Shown: positions 44,781 through 53,821 of the stretch, one piece after another | Layout: every line of letters begins with the position of its first letter | Position numbering within the stretch: position 1 is the first letter of the stretch | IMG/VR virus record: IMGVR_UViG_3300025407_000020 | Span: 1 to 64,000 of that record | Length of the DNA: 64,000 bases | From: a virus | Strand: one strand, 5' to 3' | Notes under the pieces: generated by a model | Seen by the model: the letters and a program-made list of their open reading frames with translations, nothing else | Databases searched by the model: none | Told to the model about the DNA's origin: nothing | Position numbers and translations under genes: made by a program

Positions 44781-45774
44781 TGAGAATTCCCTTATATGGA
44801 TTGTTGAGCCACTTTGCGTATGCTTCACCCTGATCAGAGATACGAGTGAGTTCATACTTACCACAAAACTTCATGAAATGCAGACCTACGCTAGGAGTAG
44901 CAGTAGTGCGTACATCTTGCTTAATGATACTATCAACTGCTTCCTTGATATGATCGGGCTGTGCAGTAAGATCAATCAATGTACGGTTGCGTTCATAGTC
45001 ATCACGAACACGATGTTCCTCACCGTCATGATCAGTCCAACGCTGTAGCATCATGTTGTTCCACTTGAAGCCCTGCTTCTCACGGTCTTCAAACGCCTCA
45101 CGAATGCCTACAGTATTCTTAGAACCCTTTTCACGAACACCGGGATAAGCACTGAAAATATTGTCAGTAGCATCACCGCGAATGATCTTCTTGAACAACA
45201 GATATTGGGGGTCCTCAAGAAGTTTGTGTTCGCCAGTCTTCTTGTCCTTGACAGGCTTACCACGATCATTGTAGTAACCATCCAGCTTTATAAGTTGACC
45301 AGCAACACCATTATACTGATGAACATTCTCTGCAATCAACTGCACAAAGTCAGTATCGCTTGAAATGATATAGTGTTCATCGTCAGGATGCAGTGCAATG
45401 AAACGAGCAATGAGGTCATCTGCTTCTGCATTGGGATGACGCAACACAGAACAGTTAGTCTTTTCACGCAGATAGGTAGTGAAGACTTCGTAAGTCTCCC
45501 AGAACATCTTGTTTTCTTCTACTTCTGCCTCTGTCATAGAAGCATCGTCAACCTTGCGATGAGCCTTATAGCGAGGATAAACTTCCTTACGCCAAGAGCG
45601 ACCCTCAAGCATAAAGACTACATGATCAATGCCGAACATACGCACGGTCTGATTGACGGATGACAACGTAAGGTGAATAGCCATGCCAATCTTCTCCCAC
45701 GTATCAGCATTGCGACTAGCAACGTGCCGAGCGCGGAAGAAAGTGTTAGCAGTGTCAATCAGTGCGTATTTCAT
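44770..45774 (-). CDS. T4 RNase H-like 5'-3' exonuclease (FEN family)
   Basis: The 334 residues contain ALIDTANTFFRAR, VFMLEGRSWRKEVYPRYKAHR (written here in part: RSWRKEVYPRYKAHR), EADDLIARF, ISSDTDFVQLI and RGDATDNIF, the acidic metal sites of FEN nucleases. It removes RNA primers from lagging strands. In this protein the family Asp of the second motif is Glu (MLEG), which should be checked. Strong promoter upstream. Confidence 0.88.
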   Translation of the reverse strand: MKYALIDTANTFFRARHVASRNADTWEKIGMAIHLTLSSVNQTVRMFGIDHVVFMLEGRSWRKEVYPRYKAHRKVDDASMTEAEVEENKMFWETYEVFTTYLREKTNCSVLRHPNAEADDLIARFIALHPDDEHYIISSDTDFVQLIAENVHQYNGVAGQLIKLDGYYNDRGKPVKDKKTGEHKLLEDPQYLLFKKIIRGDATDNIFSAYPGVREKGSKNTVGIREAFEDREKQGFKWNNMMLQRWTDHDGEEHRVRDDYERNRTLIDLTAQPDHIKEAVDSIIKQDVRTTATPSVGLHFMKFCGKYELTRISDQGEAYAKWLNNPYKGILNAD

Positions 45775-45802
45775 GTGGTACTTTCTCTGTTAATATACAT
45801 AC

Positions 45803-45831
45803 ACTTTACACGATATATTAGCAGTTGTCAA
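45803..45831 (-). promoter_or_regulatory. Sigma-70 promoter (TTGACA-17-TAAAGT)
   Basis: Perfect -35 and 4-of-6 -10, 29 nt before the exonuclease ATG with AGAAAG between. Confidence 0.65.
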
Positions 45832-46283
45832 GCCTTAAGTTCCAAAAAAGTGTCTAGGTTGGTTTCGATGGCATCAATGCCTACGGTTGAATGCCAAGCC
45901 GGACTAAATGGCAGATAGTCAGCCTTAAGTTTCATAACGTTGATACGAAGGTCACTGATGATTTGGTCAATCATGCCGAGCAGTGAGTTGGTGTCAATGT
46001 CACTATAAGGGCTAATCCACTCTACATCTTCTCCATGTATTTGGTGACAGTCATCAGACAGCTTCCTCTTAAGGATCTTTTCAACTTCTTCCACTTCATA
46101 GTTAGGGCTGTAGTAAACCATGCAAAATTCTTGTTCACCACCGGAAGTGTTGCTATATTTTCTAGCCCGACCTACGGGGTCATTGGTTACCCCGTAGCCC
46201 AGACGCTGCTTAAACTGCTCTCCTACTTTAAAATAATGATTAGTCAAGATGACATAAAAGAACTTTTTCTTACGACTTGCCAT
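45828..46283 (-). CDS. GIY-YIG-like (T5orf172-type) protein
   Basis: The 151 residues start MASRKKKFFYVILTNHYFKV and have RLGYGVTNDPVGRARKYSNT, VEEVEKILKRKLSD, similar to the nuclease-fold part of T5orf172/GIY-YIG proteins. The catalytic Arg and Glu are plausible (GRARKY, EVEKI) but not verified. It has no DNA-binding repeats, so it is probably not a homing enzyme. Confidence 0.5.
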   Translation of the reverse strand: MASRKKKFFYVILTNHYFKVGEQFKQRLGYGVTNDPVGRARKYSNTSGGEQEFCMVYYSPNYEVEEVEKILKRKLSDDCHQIHGEDVEWISPYSDIDTNSLLGMIDQIISDLRINVMKLKADYLPFSPAWHSTVGIDAIETNLDTFLELKA

Positions 46284-47502
46284 ACTTAGTCATTTCTTCT
46301 ACTAGGAGAGTCCTATCCTTATCAACAAACGCAAGAAGATCGCCAATCCGAGACTCTCGCATATTGTTAACGTACATCGGCAATTCATGCTTACCTCCGA
46401 AGTGCTTATACAACTTCATGAGATACACGCAGGTACCGTTATCGTCAAGTTTAACCTTATCAATAGGAAGTCCAGTCTTTGCAGCATTAAATCGCGCCTG
46501 AGTTCCAGCACTATCAGCCTTGAAACCGCTTGGAGTAGTGAAGAACTTCCAAATGATTGCCATGCAAGGATTCAGAAATCCCTCATCAAACTCCTTACTG
46601 TAAACATCATACTTCAATTCAACGAAGTAATCATAGATGAATCCATACAAGTCAACCTCAGAGGTATCAAGCTGGTGGTTAGGCCAGTAACGCTTATGAG
46701 TATTGAGAACAAACTTCCAGCGATCAGGCCTGTCGTAATGCTGCATCATTTCTGCAACACACGTAATAGCCCAGTTGAATTTCTTGGCCTTCTTATCATC
46801 GCGGCTAATAGGTTCAAAACCCTGTGCTTCGTTGATGGTTTGAATATCGGCAGCCTTTTTAGCATCCTTATTCGTGCGGTCACCGTCAACGCGATATGCG
46901 AGAACATTCATCTTGTGCTTGATATAGGGTTCGATGGGCTTGATACGACCATTGTAGATGTTAAAGCTCTTTCGGGCCTTCGAACGAGATTCATCAAGGA
47001 AGTAAAAAACAGGAACTTCAAGTTCCATAGGATCGCCTTCATAACCATCCCAAAGATTATGATATGCAAGTGCGGTCTCTAATACGATAGTGTGCTGAGC
47101 GTTAATGCTAATGTACTTTTTCTTCTTAGGGTCATACATACAATAAATCGGACTCATGAATTCTTCTTCAAATTCATTAGGGTTGGCAATAGTAGCTACC
47201 CAATCCGGGTCCATATCACGCTGGATATCATCATCAATGACGATATCTTTTACCTTTACCATAACTAGCTTTCCGCGCTTTTTGCGGTTTGGCTTCTTCC
47301 GCCGCCCGGCTTCAATGTCAGCTTTCCACTTAGCAATAGTGTTGTGCCATTTTGTGTTCTTGGGATCAAACAACTGTTCGAGCCGGTCGGCGACCGTACA
47401 GCTTTTGTATTCACCCTTTTTGCGCTTAAGAAGATGGATCGCCTTTTCTCCAGTAGGCGTCACAAATTCAAAATTATAAGGAAAGTTAGTATTCTTAGAC
47501 AT
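46270..47502 (-). CDS. ParB/DGQHR-like domain protein
   Basis: Start MSKNTNFPYNFEFVTPTGEK at 47502. In 410 residues: a basic linker GRRKKPNRKKRGKL, then a ParB-like core VKVKDIVIDDDIQRDMDPDW, SINAQHTIVLETALAYH (the DGQHR-type turn), FFLDE-type VFYFLDESRSKARKSFNIYN, and a long helical C-terminus. It is of the type seen in many phages and mobile elements, probably a DNA-binding or nuclease-related protein. Preceded by AAGGAT and a promoter. Confidence 0.65.
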   Translation of the reverse strand: MSKNTNFPYNFEFVTPTGEKAIHLLKRKKGEYKSCTVADRLEQLFDPKNTKWHNTIAKWKADIEAGRRKKPNRKKRGKLVMVKVKDIVIDDDIQRDMDPDWVATIANPNEFEEEFMSPIYCMYDPKKKKYISINAQHTIVLETALAYHNLWDGYEGDPMELEVPVFYFLDESRSKARKSFNIYNGRIKPIEPYIKHKMNVLAYRVDGDRTNKDAKKAADIQTINEAQGFEPISRDDKKAKKFNWAITCVAEMMQHYDRPDRWKFVLNTHKRYWPNHQLDTSEVDLYGFIYDYFVELKYDVYSKEFDEGFLNPCMAIIWKFFTTPSGFKADSAGTQARFNAAKTGLPIDKVKLDDNGTCVYLMKLYKHFGGKHELPMYVNNMRESRIGDLLAFVDKDRTLLVEEMTKYGKS

Positions 47503-47533
47503 AATAGTATCCTTCAACCGTTAATATATACAT

Positions 47534-47562
47534 ATAATACACAATAACGCATCAGTTGTCAA
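47534..47562 (-). promoter_or_regulatory. Sigma-70 promoter (TTGACA-17-TATTAT)
   Basis: Perfect -35, 5-of-6 -10, upstream of the ParB-like gene by 31 nt. Confidence 0.7.
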
Positions 47563-48170
47563 GAAGAAAATTGCCGATTTGCTGCACTGTCGAACCGATC
47601 CTTCAGCATTTGAAAATGCAATTTAGATAGGCTGTTGGTATCTTTGGCCAACGTCTCGTTGAAATACCAAACCTTTAAGCTGTCACTATTATAATCTTTC
47701 CAGGTAAAGTCAGATTGAATCCTACGACCTACAACAGCAGAATCCACTTTACGTTGCAGTACAGGCTTCACTAATTCATAGGGAAATTCTACGACATACA
47801 AAAACTTACCCTTAAAGAAGGCAGCACAGATAATGTCACTACCATCCTTTTTGTTCAATAGTTCGGTGCTCATATCATTGAATTTGCCACTCGAACTGAC
47901 TTTTTGATTTTCAAAAACTAGTTTAGGCTTAACTTCTTTTTGCTTTCCTGTTACAGGGCAATAACCATCCATTCCATGCTTGTTAGGATAAGAAACATAA
48001 TTTAGCATACGCAAAATCATTGCTTCTCTGAGCGTAGACGAATTGATATCTTCTAGGTAGGCTAGTAACAAGTTGCGATAGTTTGGATCCAACGCTGTCA
48101 AAACATTGTCATTACCCAAGGCATATTGGATAGCAAGGTCTATGTTTTCATTTGACAGTACGTTCTTCAT
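47559..48170 (-). CDS. Unknown conserved protein
   Basis: 203 residues: a helical start (MKNVLSNENIDLAIQYALGN), then GMDGYCPVTGKQKEVKPKLV, DIICAAFFKGKFLYVVEFPY and a C-terminal helix. The acidic and basic strands recall nuclease-like folds but no motif is decisive. Function unknown. Confidence 0.6.
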   Translation of the reverse strand: MKNVLSNENIDLAIQYALGNDNVLTALDPNYRNLLLAYLEDINSSTLREAMILRMLNYVSYPNKHGMDGYCPVTGKQKEVKPKLVFENQKVSSSGKFNDMSTELLNKKDGSDIICAAFFKGKFLYVVEFPYELVKPVLQRKVDSAVVGRRIQSDFTWKDYNSDSLKVWYFNETLAKDTNSLSKLHFQMLKDRFDSAANRQFSS

Positions 48171-48171
48171 C

Positions 48172-48582
48172 TTAGCTTACTTCGGTAAATCCATTACCCA
48201 GATCACGCTGCTGAATGATGCGGACATCATCACGCTTTTCAGGGTCAGCCTGTTCTTGCTCATACACTTCAAGTGCAATATTGCGACAGACAGTTTGGAA
48301 CCAACGATCTACAATCTGTGCATCAGTATCATCAGGACGAATCTTATAGCCCTGCTTGACAAGATTGACAACAAACTTGTCATTCCAATCAAGCTCAAAG
48401 CTGCCGTTATTGATATCGTTAGGATCCAAATCTACCTGCAAGATAGCAATATAGGGTTCACCAGCAGCAGTTGCCTTCTCCTTAGGAGTAAGCTCTTTCT
48501 TCTTGGGTGCTGCCTTCTTTACTTCTGGTTCGGGCGCTGGAGGAGGGGGTGGACTGAACCACTTCTTAATACTTTCAAACAT
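48172..48582 (-). CDS. Conserved phage protein with Pro-rich linker
   Basis: 136 residues: an amphipathic start (MFESIKKWF), PPPPPAPEPEVKKAAP, then a domain with PYIAILQVDLDPNDINNGSF, ELDWNDKFVVNLVKQGYKIR and IVDRWFQTVCRNIALEVYEQ. The FELDWN-x-F and DRWF-x-CRN text is a conserved T4-like aquatic phage family, function unknown. The N-terminal helix plus linker suggests a tethered peptide. Confidence 0.65.
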   Translation of the reverse strand: MFESIKKWFSPPPPPAPEPEVKKAAPKKKELTPKEKATAAGEPYIAILQVDLDPNDINNGSFELDWNDKFVVNLVKQGYKIRPDDTDAQIVDRWFQTVCRNIALEVYEQEQADPEKRDDVRIIQQRDLGNGFTEVS

Positions 48583-48584
48583 AA

Positions 48585-49604
48585 TTAACCTTTCTTAATA
48601 TATGTATCATATAGCATGAAGCTGGCAAGATTCTTAGCCTTACTCTCGCACATGATATCGGCCCAATCGTTGTGGGTCATTGCCCAGTCATTGACAGCAG
48701 TATTCCAGTAGTAATCACTATGTGCGCGAAGATGCTGCTTCTTATGACCGCTTTCTAGTAGAGTATCAATATGGGGTCGAGTGTTCTTACAGTGATTAGT
48801 AAGAATGTCCTCACGAGAAACACTGTAATGAATAGTAGGACGAACACCCCGCCAGCTATCAATGAAACGCTTGATACGATCATCATTGGGTTCAATGTAT
48901 TCACCAGTCTTTACCCAGTGATGATGAATGTCCAAGACCAATGGGCAAGTATCAACAAGCTCAAGACTTGCATCAATGCCCCATGTCATTTCGTCATTCT
49001 CAATAGTAATACTATTACGTGCCTCGGGACTAAGACGAGACATTACACGCTTGATACCATCAGGACCTTGACGACCTGAGATATGAACGTTGATCTTGAT
49101 ATCCTGAAAGTTACTACCATAGCCCATCCAACGAGCCATGTCAACGTGATACTCAAATTCCTCAATGCTCTTGTTGACTACTTCCTCACGATCACTAGCG
49201 AGAACCACGAACTGATCGGGATGAAAGCTGATACGAACATTGTTGTCACGAGCGGTCTTGCCGATAGGAGCAAACCAACGAGCAAGACTATCCTGAACAT
49301 CCTGACGAGTCCAGAAGTCCTTGTATTCGTCCATAGTATAGAACGATAGCATATCGCTGGTAAGACGAAGCATACGCAACTCGGGAGGTAGTGTTGCTAC
49401 CTTCTTGACGAGGGCATGAGTGTTGAGAACATTGCGTTTAGCAACCTCAATCAACTTGTCCTCGACCTTACTGCGAGTATTACGCTTTGCCCATGCATAG
49501 GTTGTACCACCAGTATTGAGTCCTTCAGTACTGACGATTTCGCCCTTGTGATTGATTTCTGCCCACTTACAGGCAAAGCCGATGCGTTTGATAGTGTTTG
49601 TCAT
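48585..49604 (-). CDS. uvsE: UV damage endonuclease (UvdE/Uve1 type)
   Basis: Start MTNTIKRIGFACKWAEINHK at 49604; a longer frame begins inside the promoter and is rejected. The 339 residues have the TIM-barrel UvdE motifs: IRIGFACK-like start, SFHPDQFVVLAS, NVHISGRQG, ITIENDEMTW, LVLDIHHHWV and HYSVSRE, carrying the metal-binding His and Glu residues. It nicks DNA 5' to UV photoproducts and other lesions without light. ATG 7 nt after a promoter -10, so a leaderless message. Confidence 0.9.
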   Translation of the reverse strand: MTNTIKRIGFACKWAEINHKGEIVSTEGLNTGGTTYAWAKRNTRSKVEDKLIEVAKRNVLNTHALVKKVATLPPELRMLRLTSDMLSFYTMDEYKDFWTRQDVQDSLARWFAPIGKTARDNNVRISFHPDQFVVLASDREEVVNKSIEEFEYHVDMARWMGYGSNFQDIKINVHISGRQGPDGIKRVMSRLSPEARNSITIENDEMTWGIDASLELVDTCPLVLDIHHHWVKTGEYIEPNDDRIKRFIDSWRGVRPTIHYSVSREDILTNHCKNTRPHIDTLLESGHKKQHLRAHSDYYWNTAVNDWAMTHNDWADIMCESKAKNLASFMLYDTYIKKG

Positions 49605-49611
49605 AGTATCC

Positions 49612-49640
49612 ACTCTATCATTATCTTGAGTCATTGTCAA
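49612..49640 (-). promoter_or_regulatory. Sigma-70 promoter (TTGACA-17-TAGAGT), 7 nt from the uvsE ATG
   Basis: Perfect -35. GGATACT then ATG. Confidence 0.65.
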
Positions 49641-49648
49641 GCACTTTC

Positions 49649-50977
49649 TCAAAAGTCAAACAATCCCATTCCAGTTACTTCTTCTACGGGTTCAAATGTA
49701 GGATCCTTAGTCAGCCAAGTTTCCTTGTCAGTGTAGATGATTCTAAACTTATGTTTATTAGACAACACAGACCTAACATCGTCAATACAGATAATGTTGC
49801 GCTTCAAACTTTTGATAAAGTCACTATATTTAACAGTGGTTTCATTACAAATCTTAGCTGTATTGTTGTTTGATTTCTTAGATTCAAACTCATTGAAACA
49901 ATGATTCCACTTATGAAACGCTGCATCCTCATGAATCTTGAAATGATTCACTGAAACATATGCAGTATACCAGTCTTTTGCCGTAGGATATCTCTCATAG
50001 ACAAACTTGATATCCTCAACCATATGCTTTTTACTGGTAGTGAAGAACTGTGTGCTGGGGAAGTTCTGCGTCCAGCGTTGATTCTCAAGCGCAAACGTAG
50101 GTAGCTGAATCATCTGTTCAAGAAATGCAATGCCATAGCTTTCTACAGTGCTAGGGTTGAATGCTACACGGCAGCTTGTGATGAAGTCTACCTTCTCTTC
50201 TCCAATGACACTGACAGCAATCTTGTAGTCAACTCCGATCTTCTTCAATCGTTCTTCAAACTTCTTAGCACCATTAGCACTTGTCATTACACGAGCAGGT
50301 AGCTTAGTCTGTTCAATCAAGTCAAGATAGAGTTCAGGATTCTTACCTTCTTCCCAACGTCCAATAAACAATACTCCCTCGCGAGGCTTGTCATATTCTT
50401 GTAACAAGCCTTTTTCGGGAAGGGGAATAGGAAGATGAACCGCATTGTCAAAATGCAATTTATTGAACGTACTTTGTGTGCCGATAGTGATGTTATCCAT
50501 CTTTAATTGTAAACGCATCATTTCGTTTACACTGTCAAGAAATGGATTCTTAGTATTTTTGAAGATTTGACTTTCTAGATGAGTGTATGCAATAGTCTGA
50601 ATATAATCTGACAATCCAAGCGTAGAGATTACCTGAATAGTTTCATAGGTATTGCACACAAATGCATCGTAAATATTCGTAGTTAATGCCTTGATCGTAG
50701 CGTCACGAAAGTTAGCCATACGCTCATAGCAGTAACTATCCTCATACATAAAGATAGCACTATGATCGGTATAGCGCATTGGATTGCTAGGGTAGATGAT
50801 ATTTGCTTTGAGTTCTTTGATAAACTCATCAGCTACACCCTGAGGACTCTTATCTGTGATAATATCTACATATATTCCATGTGTGTTCATCAAGTCACAA
50901 AAACTCTTTGTGAACTGACCGATACCACCATGTGGAATCAATGTCTGTGAACTAACTAGGAATCCGATACGTTTCAT
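49649..50977 (-). CDS. GT-B glycosyltransferase with clamp-binding-like C-terminus
   Basis: Start MKRIGFLVSSQTLIPHGGIG at 50977 by TAATG overlap with queE. The 442 residues show a GT-B type layout: the GGIGQFTKSF glycine loop, VLFIGRWEEGKNPELYLDLI between domains and VAFNPSTVESYGIAFLEQM in the donor site (E-x-x-x-G type). The very end EEVTGMGLFDF matches the sliding-clamp tail of T4-type polymerases (RB69 SLFDMFDF; here FDDLFSFG). T4 alpha-glucosyltransferase, which modifies DNA, is reported to bind the clamp, so a role in DNA glycosylation is likely. Acceptor unknown. Confidence 0.75.
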   Translation of the reverse strand: MKRIGFLVSSQTLIPHGGIGQFTKSFCDLMNTHGIYVDIITDKSPQGVADEFIKELKANIIYPSNPMRYTDHSAIFMYEDSYCYERMANFRDATIKALTTNIYDAFVCNTYETIQVISTLGLSDYIQTIAYTHLESQIFKNTKNPFLDSVNEMMRLQLKMDNITIGTQSTFNKLHFDNAVHLPIPLPEKGLLQEYDKPREGVLFIGRWEEGKNPELYLDLIEQTKLPARVMTSANGAKKFEERLKKIGVDYKIAVSVIGEEKVDFITSCRVAFNPSTVESYGIAFLEQMIQLPTFALENQRWTQNFPSTQFFTTSKKHMVEDIKFVYERYPTAKDWYTAYVSVNHFKIHEDAAFHKWNHCFNEFESKKSNNNTAKICNETTVKYSDFIKSLKRNIICIDDVRSVLSNKHKFRIIYTDKETWLTKDPTFEPVEEVTGMGLFDF

Positions 50978-51837
50978 TAAGTTGCCCATTGGTTTTTGAA
51001 AAGTGGCACCTGGAGCCTGTCCGAATAACGAAGACCATGCTTCATTGCAGCCAATGCAACATTCTTGTTGTTGAGAGCATAGACGCTTTCAACACCACCA
51101 ACTGGCATCAGATAAACATCACCCTTAAATCCTGCATCACGATAAATCTTGACAGTTTCAAGTGCTTCATTAATATCATCTTCTGTTGCAACAACAAACT
51201 TGAGATAAACGTGACCTACATTTTGATAGCTTGCAACAACCTCAGGCTTGATTGCGTCTTCACGAGACTCACCTGAACAACTCAACTTAGCACTGACGCT
51301 GAAAGTAATTTCTCGCTCAAAGCCGGGGTGCGGACGATCATCATGCCATGCCCAAGCCTCAAGATAATCAGCAACAGCAGGGGATAGCTCCTGAGTACCA
51401 TTGGTCTCAAAAGTAATCTCTTTAAGACCCTGCATCTTAGGATGACTCAGTAGTTCAGGAAAAGCACGTTGCCAACCTAGGAGTGGTTCTCCTCCTGTGA
51501 TGACGAGGTGTTCGTCTCGCCATTCCCCAAACGGAAGGAGTTCCATAATACTATTGACAATGGAATCAATATCCCTAACGGGAGAAAGATGCTTAAAGCG
51601 AGGATCCCAGGATGCATACGAGTCGCATCCCGTAGTGACGAGCGGAAGTTCGCCATATTCCTTGTAATCTTCGGGATTGATTTGTTCTCGCTCACTTGAT
51701 AGTTCTCCCTTGGGCATACCGAACCCACTGCATTTAAAATTACAACCGAACGTGCGTAAGAACACGCTCGGTACACCCATATAACGACCTTCACCCTGAA
51801 TTGAGTAAAATAGTTCACTGATCTTGATTTTTGTCAT
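50977..51837 (-). CDS. queE: 7-carboxy-7-deazaguanine synthase QueE
   Basis: The 286 residues start MTKIKISELFYSIQGEGRYM, the QueE signature SxQGEG, and have radical-SAM cysteines Cys32 and Cys36 (GCNFKC) with the third in a longer insert (TTGCDSY, Cys71), as in phage-type QueE. VITGGEPLLGWQ and EITFETNGTQEL are the SAM-binding parts. It converts 6-carboxytetrahydropterin to CDG. Followed at once by the glycosyltransferase gene. Confidence 0.9.
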   Translation of the reverse strand: MTKIKISELFYSIQGEGRYMGVPSVFLRTFGCNFKCSGFGMPKGELSSEREQINPEDYKEYGELPLVTTGCDSYASWDPRFKHLSPVRDIDSIVNSIMELLPFGEWRDEHLVITGGEPLLGWQRAFPELLSHPKMQGLKEITFETNGTQELSPAVADYLEAWAWHDDRPHPGFEREITFSVSAKLSCSGESREDAIKPEVVASYQNVGHVYLKFVVATEDDINEALETVKIYRDAGFKGDVYLMPVGGVESVYALNNKNVALAAMKHGLRYSDRLQVPLFKNQWAT

Positions 51838-52045
51838 TCTTTAATCTTTTCATTTCTATTTCATATTCATCTGGGTACAGTGCGATTTCTGCATCACACC
51901 AACCTACATGATTACAATACATGTCGCCCTTTGTTACGCACTGCGGTTTATTGCCTGAATTGATTTCATGCATCCAGTTTTTGTACAATATAAAGGACCC
52001 GGCAGCACATAGTACAGTTATAATTATAAGCTGAAATGTAAACAT
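51815..52045 (-). CDS. Small membrane protein with cysteines
   Basis: Start MFTFQLIIITVLCAAGSFIL at 52045, one membrane helix, then a CVTKGDMYCNHVGWCDAEIA segment with three Cys and one His and an acidic end. 76 residues, overlapping queE by 23 bases. Possible metal site outside or inside the membrane. Function unknown. Confidence 0.5.
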   Translation of the reverse strand: MFTFQLIIITVLCAAGSFILYKNWMHEINSGNKPQCVTKGDMYCNHVGWCDAEIALYPDEYEIEMKRLKNDKNQDQ

Positions 52046-52051
52046 TGTCAA

Positions 52052-52546
52052 CTACCTTTTCCACCATTCTTCCCAGGGGAAGACGACCCAAACTGGGTTT
52101 TCTGCCTTATTGATACTCTCACCGATATAGTTAACTTCAACTAGGCTTACGTCATTGTCAACTAATGTAGCGAAGCGAACACTTTCATTCCAAATACCGT
52201 CCCACTTAGGATCATGTTTGAATGCGCTACATGCCCAATCATTCTTGATCCAGTTGAGTGTTGCACCAGTATCATTGATATCATCAACGATTAGAATGTT
52301 CTTACCATTGTAGGCGTCTTCTGCCATCCAGCAGTTAGATTCAGATTCGCCACCGTCACGAAGACTGACCTTAAGTGTCTCCATAGGAATGTCGAGATAA
52401 TGACTAATCTTAAGTGCAGGGACTAGGCCCCCACGAGTCAGTCCAACAACATAATCAGGCACCCAATGATCCTTGATCATTTGACGCATGATATTATGAA
52501 CCAATGTGTCAATCTGTTCATCGGTGTAGTATACTTTATTTGTCAT
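52052..52546 (-). CDS. Phosphoribosyltransferase
   Basis: The 164 residues contain VVGLTRGGLVPALKISHYLD and the PRPP-binding ILIVDDINDTGATL. This is the type I fold of xanthine-guanine and related phosphoribosyltransferases (DDIxDTGxT). It may salvage a purine or a deazapurine; its place between queE and queD makes a role with 7-deazaguanine possible but unproven. Confidence 0.85.
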   Translation of the reverse strand: MTNKVYYTDEQIDTLVHNIMRQMIKDHWVPDYVVGLTRGGLVPALKISHYLDIPMETLKVSLRDGGESESNCWMAEDAYNGKNILIVDDINDTGATLNWIKNDWACSAFKHDPKWDGIWNESVRFATLVDNDVSLVEVNYIGESINKAENPVWVVFPWEEWWKR

Positions 52547-52709
52547 TATCTACTGTATCCTTGTGCATGATGGTCGGCCTCATGTTTCCGTAAAGAAGCT
52601 GCTTGCATTTAGTATCATCATATGGGTTGCGTGGACAGAAGAATCCACCTGATCCATCACTATTTTTGCCCCAGCGAAAGCAAACCTCTTCACAAGAACA
52701 TTCAATCAT
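52536..52709 (-). CDS. 57-residue cysteine-rich protein
   Basis: MIECSCEEVCFRWGKNSDGS, then FFCPRNPYDDTKCKQLLYG. Five cysteines, probable zinc or disulfide peptide. Coupled to queD by ATGA overlap and overlapping the phosphoribosyltransferase by 11. Confidence 0.5.
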   Translation of the reverse strand: MIECSCEEVCFRWGKNSDGSGGFFCPRNPYDDTKCKQLLYGNMRPTIMHKDTVDNDK

Positions 52710-53248
52710 CCCAGCAAATCCTCATGCCATTCACGATGACCTTCACGGAAAGCCATGTTGCTCTGTGTTTCACGAACTTCAACGCGATAGCACCAAAGAC
52801 GATCGGCTTCACCTGCACCCCAATGGTCTGGAATGTAAACACCGTTGATGAAGTTATAGATCATGTCGGCAAGTGCTTCACACCCAGTTGCAGGGATGAT
52901 AGTCAACTTAGCCATACCACGTTCTTGCAACAATTTGAACACATCCATATCCGGATCGTCTTCTGCTACAAGAAGGGTATGATCAAACTGATCCTCAAGA
53001 ATACCCTTAAGGTCCTTCAAGCCGCCGTAGTCTGCACACCAATTACGTGCGTCTAACGTGTCGGCACCAAAGTATACCTTGATAGTGAAACTGTAACCAT
53101 GAATCTGATTACAGTGGCTATCGGCTCGCCACTGACGATATGCACACGGGAATGCGTCATGCCACTCCTTAGTGCTGGTATACTTGTACGACATCTGCGG
53201 TCGTGTTTCTAACTTATATTTCTTAGTTGCATCATCAATAAAAGACAT
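52706..53248 (-). CDS. queD: 6-carboxytetrahydropterin synthase QueD
   Basis: 180 residues of PTPS fold. The zinc region reads ADSHCNQIHGYSFTIKV with His45 and His50 (usual HGHxY here HGYS), then CADYGGLKDLKGILEDQFDH with the catalytic-type Asp-His, and TGCEALADMI with the substrate-binding Glu. It makes 6-carboxytetrahydropterin from dihydroneopterin triphosphate. GGAG before the ATG. Confidence 0.88.
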   Translation of the reverse strand: MSFIDDATKKYKLETRPQMSYKYTSTKEWHDAFPCAYRQWRADSHCNQIHGYSFTIKVYFGADTLDARNWCADYGGLKDLKGILEDQFDHTLLVAEDDPDMDVFKLLQERGMAKLTIIPATGCEALADMIYNFINGVYIPDHWGAGEADRLWCYRVEVRETQSNMAFREGHREWHEDLLG

Positions 53249-53308
53249 TCTTTTTCTCCTTAGATGACACGCAGAATGTTTATAGTGGGGTGAGTATCAA
53301 AGACCACT

Positions 53309-53767
53309 TTAGTACGCATAGCGACGGTTAATCCAGTCTAGTGTATCTTCTACTTCACAAAAACCTTCTGCTTCATAGATTTGCTGTACATCTAGACCAT
53401 GATCAGCATAACCGTCTTCTAGCATTTCTTGATAGTAACTGCTCGGGATAGAGTAACCAAGATCACTACCGATCATCTTATAGATCATTGCGGTATACGT
53501 CTTTTTCCCAAAAGTTACGTCAATATATTCCTTGCCATAAAAGTCTGGGAAGCCCTCAAGGATATCCAGCGCCTTTTCACAATTCTCAGTGATGTCCCAA
53601 AGAACACACTGTAACGTATCGCCATAGCTTTCTTCAATATCCGCAACACCTCGGAATACGAGACGATAGTTGGGGATATCAACACGGCCAATACTAATGG
53701 CATTAGGACAGCGCGAAGCCATCTGTGCAATGTTAGTGTTCATGCCATATGACAGCATGAGGGCCAT
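53309..53767 (-). CDS. Gamma-glutamylcyclotransferase-like protein
   Basis: The 152 residues follow the AIG2/GGCT fold: MLSYGMNTNIAQMASRCPNA, NYRLVFRGVADIEESYGDTL, CVLWDITENCEKALDILEGF and a late YEAEGF. The YGxN start binds the substrate. It could cleave gamma-glutamyl or similar amine bonds. AGGAGA before the ATG. Confidence 0.8.
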   Translation of the reverse strand: MALMLSYGMNTNIAQMASRCPNAISIGRVDIPNYRLVFRGVADIEESYGDTLQCVLWDITENCEKALDILEGFPDFYGKEYIDVTFGKKTYTAMIYKMIGSDLGYSIPSSYYQEMLEDGYADHGLDVQQIYEAEGFCEVEDTLDWINRRYAY

Positions 53768-53792
53768 CTGTATTCTCCTATATTAAAGTCTT

Positions 53793-53821
53793 ACTATATA
53801 CTATTTAGGATAGTTTGTCAA
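53793..53821 (-). promoter_or_regulatory. Sigma-70 promoter (TTGACA-17-TATAGT)
   Basis: Perfect -35, 5-of-6 -10, 25 nt before the GGCT-like gene. Confidence 0.75.
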
